Numbered from the stretch's first letter, positions 19,020 through 28,906 are shown. The stretch is DNA of 64,000 nucleotides from JAHJQQ01 sp963737555 (GCA_963737555.1 CAVTTB010000003.1:108398-172397); one strand, 5' to 3'. The notes: generated by a model not told the origin, from the sequence alone. Numbers and translations are program-made.

Positions 19020-20198
19020 CTACATGCGGAATCGCACCATCAGGCTTTGAAGTTGCGACGACAGTCGGGCCAACTCTTCCGATGCGGACGCGGTCTGCTG
19101 CGCACCCGCGGCCGTTTGATCCGCCACATGCTGGATATTGCTGACGTTAGCGTTAATCTCGGCGGCCACCGCGCTCTGTTCTTCGGCGGCGCTGGCGATC
19201 TGCGTGTTCATATCGTTGATCTTAGACACCGAACCGGCAATCTCAGCCAGCGATTCGGCGGCCTTCTCGACCTGATCGGAGCTGTCCTTGGCCGTGCCAC
19301 GCGCTTCATTCATGACCCGCACCGCATCGCCCGCACCCACTTGCAGACGCTCGATCATCTGTTGGATTTCCTGGGTGGATTGCTGGGTCCGGCTGGCCAA
19401 TGTGCGCACTTCGTCGGCCACCACAGCGAAACCACGACCCTGTTCGCCGGCACGGGCCGCCTCAATTGCTGCATTCAGCGCCAGCAGGTTGGTCTGTTCG
19501 GCGATGCCACGGATCACATCCAACACCATGCCGATATTCTCGGATTCGTTTTCCAGCTTCTGGATCACGCCGGAGGCACGCTCCATTTCATTGACCAGGT
19601 TATCGATGCCGCCGAGCGCCTCGGTGGCGACCAGCGCGCCTTTCTTGGCATCTCTATCGGCCTGCTGTGCAGACTGTGCGGCCAATGCCGCATTGTGCGC
19701 GACCTCCTGAACCGTCGAGGTCATTTCGTTCATCGCCGTTGCAACATGCTCGATTTCAGACTGCTGATGCTGCACGCCGCGGCTGGCTTCATCGGTCACG
19801 GCCGACATTTCTTCGGCAGCGGAGGCCAACTGTGTGGTCGCACCGCTGATCTCACCGATGACATTACGCAGATTTTCGGACATGCGGTTGAAGCTGGAGA
19901 CAATCTCGCCGATCAGATCGTCGCTTTCCATGTCGCAATGGTGCGAGATATCGCTCTGACTGATGGCATTAGCCACCTCCGAGATACGCTTCAGACGCGT
20001 CAGCAGGATCATGTTGACCAACCAGTAATTGGCAACACCCAGGCCGGCGCCCGCTATCAGGCAACCGCCGACAAACCACCCCAGCATGCCCTCTTTGTAA
20101 TCGACAAACAGGTTAGCGAAGACCGGGAATAAACCACCCATGATCAGACCAAAAGCCAAGCTGGCGATCAGCAGGTTGCGCAAAATACTTGGTTTCAT
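19020..20198 (-). CDS. Methyl-accepting chemotaxis protein, two N-terminal membrane spans
   Basis: 392 aa. Two adjacent hydrophobic segments (residues about 8-28 and 38-62) leave almost no periplasmic loop, so it probably senses a cytoplasmic or membrane signal. A HAMP-like stretch (LTRLKRISEVANAISQSDIS) is followed by the kinase-control hairpin with the invariant tip EQTNLLALNAAIEAARAGEQ. I chose ATG 20198 because aggtga lies 5 bases upstream. It is adjacent to a second, paralogous receptor on the same strand; no other che genes are in the window. Confidence 0.93.
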   Translation of the reverse strand: MKPSILRNLLIASLAFGLIMGGLFPVFANLFVDYKEGMLGWFVGGCLIAGAGLGVANYWLVNMILLTRLKRISEVANAISQSDISHHCDMESDDLIGEIVSSFNRMSENLRNVIGEISGATTQLASAAEEMSAVTDEASRGVQHQQSEIEHVATAMNEMTSTVQEVAHNAALAAQSAQQADRDAKKGALVATEALGGIDNLVNEMERASGVIQKLENESENIGMVLDVIRGIAEQTNLLALNAAIEAARAGEQGRGFAVVADEVRTLASRTQQSTQEIQQMIERLQVGAGDAVRVMNEARGTAKDSSDQVEKAAESLAEIAGSVSKINDMNTQIASAAEEQSAVAAEINANVSNIQHVADQTAAGAQQTASASEELARLSSQLQSLMVRFRM

Positions 20199-20353
20199 AG
20201 AGTCACCTAAAATTAAGGCGGATGGCCTTGTGGATAACAAACCGGTTGATTCATGCACTCGCTGTCCCTGGCGGTCGCACTGAAGCAAACACGTCAAACA
20301 TCCGGCATCCCGCCTCGATGTATAGGCTAAGGCAAGATTCGCACCAACTGGCT

Positions 20354-21484
20354 CTAGCCGAGGCGCGCTCTCAGCCCATCCAGACTTTCGGCGACCTCTG
20401 CGAGATCTTCCAGGGCCTGTTCCAAGGCCGCGCCGCGGGTACCGCGGGTCGAGACCATGCCGTGTATCGATTGCACAGCCGCATGCTGTTCTTCAGCGGC
20501 GCTGGCCATTTGCGTGTTCATTCCATCAATCGAAGTTACGGCGCCACCGATTTCCGCCAGCGAAATACAGGCATTCTCGATCAGTTCTTCAACCACCGAT
20601 GCTTGGCTGGTGCCCTCGCCCATGACGCCAACCACGCTCTGCGCCTCGTTCTGCAGGCGCTCGATCATCTGACGGATTTCCTGGGTGGAGCGCTGCGTGC
20701 GACTGGCAAGGGTACGGACTTCATCTGCCACCACGGCAAAACCACGACCTTGTTCACCGGCGCGTGCGGCCTCGATGGCGGCGTTCAACGCCAGCAGGTT
20801 GGTCTGTTCGGCGATGCCGCGGATCACATCCAGCACCGCGCCGATGTTCTGGGTTTCCTTACCCAACCGAGTCACCGCGTCACTGGCACGCCCCATCTGT
20901 TCACCCAGATTGGACATAGCACCCATTGCCTCGGTCATGATGACTTTGCCGTTATCCGCCTCCTTGGCCGCCTGATGGGTAGAGTCCGCCGCATTGACCG
21001 CACCACGCGCGACCTCTTGAACCGCCTGCATGAGTTCGTTGACCGCACCCTCCGCCTCCGAAGTGCCATTGGCGGTCACGTCCAGGGCTTTACGGCACCG
21101 TTCCGAAACGGCATGGACTTGATCAGCAAGTGTATCTACGGCGGAAACAATGGACTGACCAGCTTGGCGTTGTGCACGCAGCACGGCTGACAGCGCGCCG
21201 AGACGTTGGACTGCCTCCGCATCAAGTCCCGCGCCCGATGGCGCTGCCGCGTCGGGCGTCGCCACCATACGATCTAACGCGACCAGCAACGCCTGCTGGC
21301 GACCTTCCAGGGACTTTGCCTTCCACCAACCCGCAATGGCGAGCAATGCACCCAAGGCAAGCGCAAAGCCTGGAGGCATACTCTCCATAAAGCCGAGCGC
21401 GACCCCGTCAATAAGCCCTATGGAACCCAGCGCGACCGCAGCAAACAGACCACTCAGCACCAGTTTGGATTTCCCTGTACCCAT
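20354..21484 (-). CDS. Methyl-accepting chemotaxis protein, paralogue of its neighbour
   Basis: 376 aa with two short N-terminal membrane spans (about residues 8-25 and 34-55), a coiled region and the conserved signalling tip EQTNLLALNAAIEAARAGEQ followed by GRGFAVVADEVRTLASRTQ, nearly identical to the adjacent receptor over that core but different outside it. The ATG at 21484 has ggagat upstream; an in-frame ATG at 21517 is possible. The tandem pair probably arose by gene duplication. Sensed signal unknown. Confidence 0.92.
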   Translation of the reverse strand: MGTGKSKLVLSGLFAAVALGSIGLIDGVALGFMESMPPGFALALGALLAIAGWWKAKSLEGRQQALLVALDRMVATPDAAAPSGAGLDAEAVQRLGALSAVLRAQRQAGQSIVSAVDTLADQVHAVSERCRKALDVTANGTSEAEGAVNELMQAVQEVARGAVNAADSTHQAAKEADNGKVIMTEAMGAMSNLGEQMGRASDAVTRLGKETQNIGAVLDVIRGIAEQTNLLALNAAIEAARAGEQGRGFAVVADEVRTLASRTQRSTQEIRQMIERLQNEAQSVVGVMGEGTSQASVVEELIENACISLAEIGGAVTSIDGMNTQMASAAEEQHAAVQSIHGMVSTRGTRGAALEQALEDLAEVAESLDGLRARLG

Positions 21485-21626
21485 GTTCCCATCTCCAACC
21501 AGACTCTGGCCTGGCACTTCAAATATTTTCTTTAACCGCCCCGCAACCCGGCGTGACGACCACGGTTCACTGTTCTCGATAGCGACTCCATATATGGGAA
21601 ACTTTAAGTAATTTCAGTGCCACAAA

Positions 21627-21660
21627 CGCAAAGACCCCGGCATAAGCCGGGGTCTTTGCG
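21627..21660 (-). terminator. Strong intrinsic hairpin after the secreted-protein gene
   Basis: Perfect 15-bp stem cgcaaagaccccggc / gccggggtctttgcg with loop ataa, starting 22 bp downstream of the minus-strand stop codon at 21682. It also lies upstream of the chemoreceptor pair. Confidence 0.8.
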
Positions 21661-21681
21661 AGCCAACCGCTGACAGCGAAA

Positions 21682-22602
21682 TTACATCGTGCCGCCAACC
21701 GCCTCGGTCAATGCCTTACGGATCGCTTCCGGACTCGGCATCAGCTTCATGAAGCTGTTGTCGCCCATCATTTTCAGATCCGGGTAGTGAACCGCCGCGC
21801 GGAAGCGCATGTGCATGGCGACGACACGGTTGCCAGTGACCATGACCTCATACGGCAGATAGGGCGTGCCTTTCAGCTCACCGAAATCAATCACGCTCAT
21901 CTGGAACTTGTCGTCGTAGTACTTATCACCACCGGCAGGCGCCTGCATTGAGACGCCGTAGATGGTTTCTTCCTTACCGGGGATGTCGATGCGGTAGAGC
22001 TGACGGATACCCGCCTTGTTGGAAGCCAGGTTCTTTTCCACGGCCTTTTGGGCTTCGGCATAGCTGCCGTAGCTCGCGAGTTCGTAGGGATCCTGGAAGT
22101 ACTCCATACCGAAGGTGTAGTGGTACTTGGCCAGCTTACGTTCGGACAGGCCCTTCGCAGAGCCAAAGTCCTGCATTTTGCCAAGCGCCGTGGCCAGGGC
22201 ATCGGCGGTCTTCGCCAAGTCGCTGTCCAAGTGGTAGGCATAAGACATGTAGACTGGATTTACATAGGCGACCTGCAACTCGTTACCGACCTTGGTTACA
22301 GCCGCACGTTGTGCAGCGGCATAGCCACCGTAGGTTGTTTTCGCGGCGACGCTTTTAATCGCATCATTGGTGAAAACGATAATATGGGCATCATCGTAAG
22401 GTACGTAATCGGCCACGAGTTCGAAGCCCGCTCCCGCGAGCTTTTCCTTGACCTCGGCAACCTTGGCCTCCATATCACCCGCGCCACGCGAGGCCAGAAT
22501 GAATGGTTTATAGACATCCGCCGCCTGAACACTGGCCGCCATCGGCAGCAGCGTGAGTGCCGCTGTCAGCATACCCGCAAAAATTCTTGTCGCTTTGAAC
22601 AT
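21682..22602 (-). CDS. Secreted protein of unknown function, 306 aa
   Basis: A Sec signal peptide (MFKATRIFAGMLTAALTLLP, cleavage after SVQA near residue 27) predicts a periplasmic location. The mature part begins ADVYKPFILASRGAGDMEAK and looks like alternating alpha/beta segments with tyrosine-rich loops (KYHYTFGMEYFQDPYELASY). The C-terminal half has RFRAAVHYPDLKMMGDNSFM and a region that resembles nucleotide- or lipid-binding folds only vaguely. No catalytic motif or cysteine pair is evident. It is a monocistronic unit with its own terminator, between chemoreceptors and FadL genes. I do not recognise a named family. Confidence 0.82.
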   Translation of the reverse strand: MFKATRIFAGMLTAALTLLPMAASVQAADVYKPFILASRGAGDMEAKVAEVKEKLAGAGFELVADYVPYDDAHIIVFTNDAIKSVAAKTTYGGYAAAQRAAVTKVGNELQVAYVNPVYMSYAYHLDSDLAKTADALATALGKMQDFGSAKGLSERKLAKYHYTFGMEYFQDPYELASYGSYAEAQKAVEKNLASNKAGIRQLYRIDIPGKEETIYGVSMQAPAGGDKYYDDKFQMSVIDFGELKGTPYLPYEVMVTGNRVVAMHMRFRAAVHYPDLKMMGDNSFMKLMPSPEAIRKALTEAVGGTM

Positions 22603-22689
22603 TATTGCCTCCTGATCCTGAACCCGGTGATTTTTGGTGTGCCGCTATTCTAGACGAAACGTTTGACACTCGCACAAAGTAAATGATGA

Positions 22690-22720
22690 AAAAAAAGGGC
22701 CATGTCAACCATGGCCCCTT
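22690..22720 (-). terminator. Intrinsic terminator of the first fadL-type gene
   Basis: 8-bp stem gggccatg / catggccc with loop tcaac; read on the minus strand it is followed by a run of eight T, a textbook Rho-independent terminator 46 bp after the stop at 22766. Confidence 0.88.
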
Positions 22721-22765
22721 TGAATGTTGCTATGGACGCGATATCGCCCTCGATCCAGAAACGGC

Positions 22766-24088
22766 TTAGAACTTCATACCGTAGCTGATTTCGAGTGCAT
22801 TCTGATCCATGCCGATCTCAGCCGTATATGCGCCACCCGCGTATGCATAAGACTGATCCTCGCGGAAAGCATGCATATAGGAGGCACTGATTTCACTGTA
22901 GTCATCCGGAGAATAGGTGAAACCAACCGTGAGGTGTTTCTCTACGACGCCCGGCGCTAGGATATTGAACAGATTCTGATCTTCTTCGATAGGATTTTCA
23001 CCCACATTCACACCACCGCGCAGAGTCCACTGGCTGTTGTATGCATAGTCGACGCCGAGTTTATAAACAGTAATATCTTCCCAGCCAAAGCCGAAACCAC
23101 CGTCCGTTCCCAGAAGGCGAGCAGGGTTAAGCGCTGGAACAAAAGCACTGAAGAATTCAGCCGAGGTCGGACCGGCATTTGCGATTGCTGGTACGTCGCC
23201 GTATTCGATGCGTTGAACGTCGAAGGCAACGGTCACGGAAGGAGATGCCTTGAGTGCCAGACCAACGGCGTAACTTGCCGGGATATCGAAATCGCCCTGT
23301 TCAGCGAACAAACCGGAATACCGCTCGAATTCCTGCATGTAGACCTTCGAAGCATAGGTAGCACCAAGCGTCAGACTATCGGTCAACTGCCCGGTCCAAC
23401 CAAGGCGCGCACCCGCACCCCAAGCATCATCATCGCCTTTATTGGTCATGTGTGCAGGATCGCCGGAAAAACCAAAGGCCGCGAAATCACCCAGACCATA
23501 GGCACGGAAACGCTGGTAACCCACGACCAACGATGCGCCGATCGAGTGATCCTGATTGATTTTGTAAGCAACGCTCGGAAGAATCAGCACCTGTGCCAGA
23601 TTGACGCCCAATGTGCTGGTGTTTGGTATAAAGCCTACCGGAGCGCCCGCAGCCGGAGCTAACGCTTGGTCAAAAATGTTGGTGTTATAGCGTGTATTCA
23701 TACCGCCATTGGCCGCGATAGCCAAGCCCGCAGTCATGTCACCCATGGTGAAGGTGAAGCCGCCGCTCGGAATGGCGAACAGAGTGGCGCCGCTATCAAC
23801 CTTGCCGGAATTGGCACCGCCAATATTTGTAGCATCAAGGCTGGCATCGCGTTGCGGATTAAACAGCATGATTCCAGCGTCAATACGATTGCCGACGGAC
23901 GCAATGCCCGCAGGATTCGTCGCAGGAGCCAGCGCATCCTGAGCGTACGCCACACCGGCACCGCCCATACCGCTGGATTTGGTGCCGTATCCATGGACAA
24001 AATAACCGTTGGTAGCGTAGGCCGCCGGGGCAGCGAGAGCGGCCGCAACTGCGACGGCTAACAGTGAATGTTTCACATTAACTTTCAT
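22766..24088 (-). CDS. OmpP1/FadL/TodX-family outer-membrane transport protein
   Basis: 440-aa beta-barrel for uptake of hydrophobic compounds. The signal peptide ends APAAYA and the mature N-terminus NGYFVHGYGTKSSGMGGAGVA is the FadL hatch start, with ALAPATNPAGIASVG (family NPA motif) following. The C-terminus ends in the aromatic barrel signature EISYGMKF. A second family member lies divergently 256 bp away, so the two share a promoter region. The ligand is unknown; long-chain fatty acids or other hydrophobic molecules are the family range. Confidence 0.93.
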   Translation of the reverse strand: MKVNVKHSLLAVAVAAALAAPAAYATNGYFVHGYGTKSSGMGGAGVAYAQDALAPATNPAGIASVGNRIDAGIMLFNPQRDASLDATNIGGANSGKVDSGATLFAIPSGGFTFTMGDMTAGLAIAANGGMNTRYNTNIFDQALAPAAGAPVGFIPNTSTLGVNLAQVLILPSVAYKINQDHSIGASLVVGYQRFRAYGLGDFAAFGFSGDPAHMTNKGDDDAWGAGARLGWTGQLTDSLTLGATYASKVYMQEFERYSGLFAEQGDFDIPASYAVGLALKASPSVTVAFDVQRIEYGDVPAIANAGPTSAEFFSAFVPALNPARLLGTDGGFGFGWEDITVYKLGVDYAYNSQWTLRGGVNVGENPIEEDQNLFNILAPGVVEKHLTVGFTYSPDDYSEISASYMHAFREDQSYAYAGGAYTAEIGMDQNALEISYGMKF

Positions 24089-24344
24089 TTCTCATCCCTC
24101 CTGGGTGAAATAGTATGCAACTCGTTGCTTTTCAGCGACAACCTCTAGGGCGCTCGCAACAGAATGGCAACGAAGCCACAAATTGTCAAATAGTATCCGT
24201 TAGCAAAGCCTATGCCATAGGTTTAGGTTTCCTCGCATCGTTGCGGATAAGCAACAAATATACGTATTCTGCGCTTCCTAGCGCACCGTTTAGAGTTTAT
24301 GTGCTTCAATTACAACCCCAGGACAGACCAACAAGGAGCCGAAC

Positions 24345-25703
24345 ATGGCCCACCGTCAAAACCGCCCCCGTTATATGTTCGTATTCGCCACATTGTTGAC
24401 GATCACCGCCAGCCAAAGCACTGCCGCAGGTTTCGCACTCATTGAGCAGAGTGTCAGCGGGCTCGGTAATGCGTATGCCGGCGCCGCCGCCAGCGCCGAG
24501 GACGCCTCCACAGTGTTCTTCAATCCCGCCGGGCTGATGTACCTGAAAGGAAATCAATTGGTCGCGGGTGGACACATCATCATGCCCTCGGTCGAATTCT
24601 CCGGCAGCGCGACCAACGCATTGGGCGCACCCGTCAACGGCGGTGACGGTGGCGATGCCGGTAACACTGCGCTGATACCCAATCTGTATTACAGCCGCAA
24701 ACTGCCGAATGATTTTGTCTTCGGCCTGGGCATCAATGCGCCCTTCGGACTTAAAACGGAATACGACGCCAATTGGGTGGGTCGCTATCACGCCATCGAG
24801 TCGGAGCTCAAGACCATCAACATCAATCCGACCATCGCCTACAAGGCCGCGCCCGATCTTTCAGTGGGCGTTGGCGTGAACGTTCAATATATCGAGGCGA
24901 CGCTCAGTCAGGCCATCAACCAAACGTCCAGCTGTGTGGGTGTGGTTCTCTCGCAAAATCCGGGCATGGACGCTGCAACTGCCGTAGCCGCTTGTGGTGG
25001 ACTGCTTGCGGTTACGTCAGATGCGCGAGGTGAGATCGAGGGTGACGATTGGAGTTTTGGCTACAATTTCGGCCTGATGTATGACGTGGCTTCAGGCACG
25101 CGCCTGGGCTTTGCCTACCGCTCCAAGATCAAACAGGAACTGGAGGGCGATGCAAGCTTCACCAATGCGGATTCTTTCTTCACTGGCATTGGAGTGTTCA
25201 TACCGACCAGCGTAACCGCAGACGTCACACTGCCTGAATCCGCTTCACTGAGCCTATATCACGATATCAACTCGCAATGGGCCTTACTTGCGGATGCCAC
25301 CTGGACACATTGGAGTCGGTTCCAGGAACTGCGCGTAGATTATGCTTCTGTTCAGCCTGATTCCGTAACAGTGGAAGACTGGAACGACAGCATGCGTTAT
25401 TCGGTGGGTCTGAATTACCGCCACAATAGCGCCTGGTTACTGCGCACCGGTATCGCCTTCGATGAAGAGCCTATCCCGGACGATGCGCATCGCACACCGC
25501 GGATTCCCGGTAACGACCGCACTTGGCTGGCGTTCGGCGCGAACTATCAGTATTCACCTGCCGTATCATTCGACGTGGGTTATGCCCACCTGTTTGTGGA
25601 TGACACCCGCATCAACCATACCAGCACGACGGCGGGCAACATCACCGGCGAATACGATAATACCGTGGATATCCTAAGCGCCCAGGTCAACTGGACATTC
25701 TAG
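24345..25703 (+). CDS. OmpP1/FadL-family outer-membrane transport protein
   Basis: 452 aa. The signal peptide ends SQSTA and is followed by AGFALIEQSVSGLGNAYAGA then AASAEDASTVFFNPAGL, the classical FadL N-terminal hatch. The barrel ends VDILSAQVNWTF with the terminal Phe typical of outer-membrane proteins. Closer to E. coli FadL in its N-terminal motif than its divergent neighbour. It carries its own terminator 40 bp downstream. Ligand unknown. Confidence 0.94.
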   Translation: MAHRQNRPRYMFVFATLLTITASQSTAAGFALIEQSVSGLGNAYAGAAASAEDASTVFFNPAGLMYLKGNQLVAGGHIIMPSVEFSGSATNALGAPVNGGDGGDAGNTALIPNLYYSRKLPNDFVFGLGINAPFGLKTEYDANWVGRYHAIESELKTININPTIAYKAAPDLSVGVGVNVQYIEATLSQAINQTSSCVGVVLSQNPGMDAATAVAACGGLLAVTSDARGEIEGDDWSFGYNFGLMYDVASGTRLGFAYRSKIKQELEGDASFTNADSFFTGIGVFIPTSVTADVTLPESASLSLYHDINSQWALLADATWTHWSRFQELRVDYASVQPDSVTVEDWNDSMRYSVGLNYRHNSAWLLRTGIAFDEEPIPDDAHRTPRIPGNDRTWLAFGANYQYSPAVSFDVGYAHLFVDDTRINHTSTTAGNITGEYDNTVDILSAQVNWTF

Positions 25704-25742
25704 TCAGCGCATTCACTGCGCGCGCACCGCACGACACAGTAC

Positions 25743-25767
25743 ACCCCGGTAGATCCGGGGTTTTTTT
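25743..25767 (+). terminator. Intrinsic terminator of the second fadL-type gene
   Basis: Stem accccgg / ccggggt with loop tagat followed by a run of seven T on the plus strand, 40 bp after the stop codon. Confidence 0.9.
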
Positions 25768-25773
25768 ATGACG

Positions 25774-25809
25774 CAAAAAAAACGCCCGGCGGTAGGCCGA
25801 GCGTTTTTC
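25774..25809 (-). terminator. Terminator facing the tusA-like gene
   Basis: Inverted repeat aacgcccggc / gccgagcgtt (one mismatch) flanked by A and T runs. On the minus strand the stem is followed by a run of eight T, so it serves the leftward tusA-like transcript. Confidence 0.75.
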
Positions 25810-25890
25810 GAACTGTCCTAGCGCCTTGCGTCTATTCGTCCGGTAAAACGCGGACGGATAACCGAGGACGTCAGAGCAAGAGTCTTGAAA

Positions 25891-26121
25891 TCAGGACTTC
25901 TTGATCATGAAATGGTACTTACCACCCGATTCATTGGACTCCAACAAGGTGTTCCCGGTCTGCTTGGCAAACGCCTCGAAGTCCTTCACGGAACCCGGGT
26001 CGGTCGCAATGATGTGCAGAATTTTGCCGCTGGTCAGCCCATTGAGCGCCTTTTTTGCACGCAGGATGGGCAGCGGGCAGTTGAGGCCGGACGCATCCAG
26101 TTCCTCGTCGAAATTAGCCAT
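25891..26121 (-). CDS. TusA-family sulfur carrier protein
   Basis: 76 aa with the family signature DASGLNCPLPILRAKKAL; Cys15 is the residue that carries a persulfide in sulfur relay. taaggag lies 8 bases before the ATG. In Pseudomonas a TusA-like gene sits beside a BepA-like protease in the same dapA-bamC-bcp neighbourhood, so this copy may be part of the general core (cofactor or tRNA thiolation) and not specific to thiosulfate oxidation, although sox genes begin 2.4 kb away. A rhodanese lies 150 bp upstream on the same strand. Confidence 0.93.
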   Translation of the reverse strand: MANFDEELDASGLNCPLPILRAKKALNGLTSGKILHIIATDPGSVKDFEAFAKQTGNTLLESNESGGKYHFMIKKS

Positions 26122-26271
26122 GTGAAAAACTCCTTAGATTCTGAGATTTTATGACGTCTATGCCCCAAAGGAACACTAAGTCGAGAACGTTAGAATTGAG
26201 CAGCGCACTTATATGCCAACTGTCTTTCGAACGCAACCCTGGACAATAGTATCGTTTCCCGGAGCGAATAC

Positions 26272-26625
26272 TTAAACGCGTGAGGGTTCCGCTGCTGGCA
26301 CCGCCACTGGATGACCTTGCTGAACCCAGTCGAGAATGCCGCCACGCAGGTTGATGTACTGTCGCTCTCCACCACGCGCGGCGAGAAATGCGCAAGCCTG
26401 CGCTGACCGCGCACCGGTACGGCAGTAAATCACCATTGGCCGCGAATCCTGTGTCCACTCATCCGACTTCAACGGAACCAGATGCAAGGGTACCGGGTCT
26501 GCCCCGGGGATCACGCCTTGGCTCATTTCCTGTGGGGTGCGTACATCGACCAAATGGATGCTATTCGGCGCATCGGCCAGCACTTTGGCCAGCTCGCACC
26601 CGTCGATTTCCGGAATACCGAACAT
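26272..26625 (-). CDS. Single-domain rhodanese-like sulfurtransferase
   Basis: 117 aa. The active-site loop is CRTGARS with Cys68, preceded by the beta strand MVIYC and the family motif IHLVDVRTPQEM. It probably moves sulfane sulfur to an acceptor such as the TusA-like protein encoded next to it. I prefer ATG 26625, which has ggggaag just upstream; the frame can be extended six codons to a TTG. No signal peptide, so cytoplasmic. Confidence 0.92.
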   Translation of the reverse strand: MFGIPEIDGCELAKVLADAPNSIHLVDVRTPQEMSQGVIPGADPVPLHLVPLKSDEWTQDSRPMVIYCRTGARSAQACAFLAARGGERQYINLRGGILDWVQQGHPVAVPAAEPSRV

Positions 26626-26843
26626 TCTCTTCCCCACCAGCAAATATTGAATATTAGACTATACTGATAAGCTAGCCTTGTCACCCATGAGACTAAAGCG
26701 GGAATCACCAACTGAACGACGCACCCATCCCGAACTACCAACCGGCGCGGATGCTGGCGCGGGGAACATGCCTCGCGTATCGTGGTCTCACGTCATAATC
26801 CCATTCATTATCCTGAGTTATACGCGCCACATGCTTGCATACT

Positions 26844-28287
26844 ATGCGCCGTCTACTGGTCGGTTGGCTGTGCCTATCCCTCGCCGCCCCGGCTTTCGCG
26901 CTGGACCTCCCAAACATTGGCGATCCAGCCGAACGCCTGATCACGCCGGATCAGGAGCACCAACTGGGTGAAGCCTTCATGCGCCAACTGCGGCAGCAGG
27001 TTCCGTTTGTCGACGATCCCGAGATTAACGCCTACCTGAGCAGCCTCGGCAACCGACTCGTCGCCAACAGCGACACGCCCAGCGAGCGTTTTACCTTTTT
27101 CATCGTCAAGGACGCTTCCATCAATGCCTTTGCCGCACCCGGTGGCTTCATTGGTGTGCATAGTGCCTTGATTCTGACCGCCCACAACGAGAGCGAGCTG
27201 GCCGGCGTTCTGGCGCACGAAATTGCCCACGTCACCCAAAAACATCTGGTCCGTGCCTACGATTCCGCCAGCCGCATGGGGTTGCCCATGGCCGCGGCCA
27301 TCCTGGCCGCAATTCTGATCGGCACACAAGACAGTGCGGCCGGACAAGCGGCGATCATGTCCGTCCAGGCCGGCGCTATCCAGCAACAGATCAACTTTAC
27401 GCGTGCCAACGAGAAGGAGGCCGACAACATCGGCATGCAGACGTTAGCGCGCTCTGAATTCGATCCGCGCGGCATGCCCGATTTTTTTGAACGCCTGCAG
27501 CAGAGCCACCCGCTATTACGGTGAGGGACTCCCGCCGTTCCTCAGCACACACCCGGTCACCACCGACCGCATCGCCGAATCACTGGCTCGGGCAGAGCAA
27601 CAACGACCGCAGCAAATCCAGGACAATCTGAATTTTTACCTGGCGCAGGCCAAACTCCGGGTACTCACGAGCGCAGATGCCAAACAGGCCAGCGCTTACT
27701 TCAATCAGGCCAAGACCGTTCCAGCCCTACCACCGGCCGCGCGGGACTATGGACGTGCGTTGGCCCTGGCCAAGGCTGGCGACATCGGGGCCGCAAAAAC
27801 CCAACTGACACGCTTAAACCAAGGCGATCCGGATCGCATTGCTTATCAACTTGCCTTAGCGGAAATCGACTTGGCGGCAGGCCGCAGCAGCGTGGCGTTG
27901 GAGCAGTACCAGCATATGCTGCGCCTTTACCCCAACAATCCCGTATTGGTGGAAGGCTACGCCCGCGCGCTCCTGGATTCCGGGCGCTACGCTGAAGCGC
28001 AACAGATCCTGGATGGCGCACGGCGTCGCCAAGCACGACCCGAACCAAACCACTACTTGCTCCTGGCACAGGCAGCGCGCGGCATGAAACGGGAAGCCGA
28101 TGCCCATGAAGCCATGGCGGAATATTATTTCCTGAGCGGACAGACTTTCGAAGCCGTCGAACAATTGACGTTGGCAACACGGATACCTGGCCAAGACTTT
28201 TATCAGTCCTCGCGCATCGAGGCCCGCCTGCAAATCCTGGAGGCGCTCGCCCTCGATGAGAAAGAGCAGGAACAAAAATCCCGCTGA
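26844..28287 (+). CDS. BepA-like periplasmic M48 metalloprotease with TPR tail (one frameshift)
   Basis: Zinc protease and chaperone of outer-membrane protein assembly. The ATG at 26844 gives a signal peptide (MRRLLVGWLCLSLAAPAFA). The zinc motif LAHEIAHVTQKH is near residue 135, with the Glu ligand in ANEKEADNIGM. An extra C in the ccc run at 27509-27511 shifts the frame between FFERLQQSH and RYYGEGLPPFLSTHPVTTDR; after correction the TPR domain continues to 28287. Length, order and both halves match BepA/YfgC. The frameshift is probably artefactual. Confidence 0.9.
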
Positions 28288-28360
28288 TCTTTCCCTCAAT
28301 TCAATCTCGCCATGGAATGAAATGGCCGGGTGTGTCGTCTACCCTCAAGGCAGGCTAACT

Positions 28361-28389
28361 TTGACTGCACCCTGAGGCGCGACTATATT
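28361..28389 (+). promoter_or_regulatory. Sigma70-type promoter of soxXYZA
   Basis: TTGACT at 28361-28366 and TATATT at 28384-28389 are separated by exactly 17 bases. The match to the consensus is five of six in each box. Transcription would begin near 28396, leaving a leader of about 95 bases before soxX. Confidence 0.65.
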
Positions 28390-28490
28390 CGGCCTTGCAC
28401 TGTCGAAATCTGCATGCTCTAGCTCTTAGGGTACAAATGTGTCGTTGAAAGTCACAACCCGAACCATAACCCACCACTGAGGAGGCAACG

Positions 28491-28874
28491 ATGCGGCAAT
28501 TCTCGAGCATCCTATCCACCACCGCTTCCGTAGCCGCATTGCTGGGCAGCCTGATGTTGGCACCCACAATGGCGACGGCTGCTGAAGAGGCCAAAGCACT
28601 GTCTGTTGTTGACGAAGGCAAACAGCTCGCGTTCGACAACAAGAAGGGCAATTGCCTGGCATGTCATCAGATCGCAGGCGGCGAACTTGCCGGAGACATC
28701 GCACCACCTCTGGTCGGCATGCAAGCTCGCTTCCCGGACAAGGCCAAGCTGCGCGCCCAAGTGTGGGATCCCACTAAGATCAACCCCAACAGTATGATGC
28801 CGCCGTTCGGCCGTCACAAAGTCCTGACGGAAGACGAGATCGACAAAGTCGTTGAATTCATCTACAGCCTCTAA
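28491..28874 (+). CDS. soxX: SoxX, monoheme c-type cytochrome of the thiosulfate-oxidising complex
   Basis: Periplasmic partner of SoxA. Together they conjugate thiosulfate oxidatively to the SoxY cysteine. 127 aa with a Sec signal peptide ending near TMATAA, one heme site C55-LA-C58-H59 and a probable distal Met ligand in NPNSMMPPFGRH. gaggaggc lies just upstream of the ATG. First gene of soxXYZA, 32 bp before soxY. Confidence 0.97.
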   Translation: MRQFSSILSTTASVAALLGSLMLAPTMATAAEEAKALSVVDEGKQLAFDNKKGNCLACHQIAGGELAGDIAPPLVGMQARFPDKAKLRAQVWDPTKINPNSMMPPFGRHKVLTEDEIDKVVEFIYSL

Positions 28875-28906
28875 GCATCAGCATTGGCACACTGAGGAGA
28901 ACAGCA

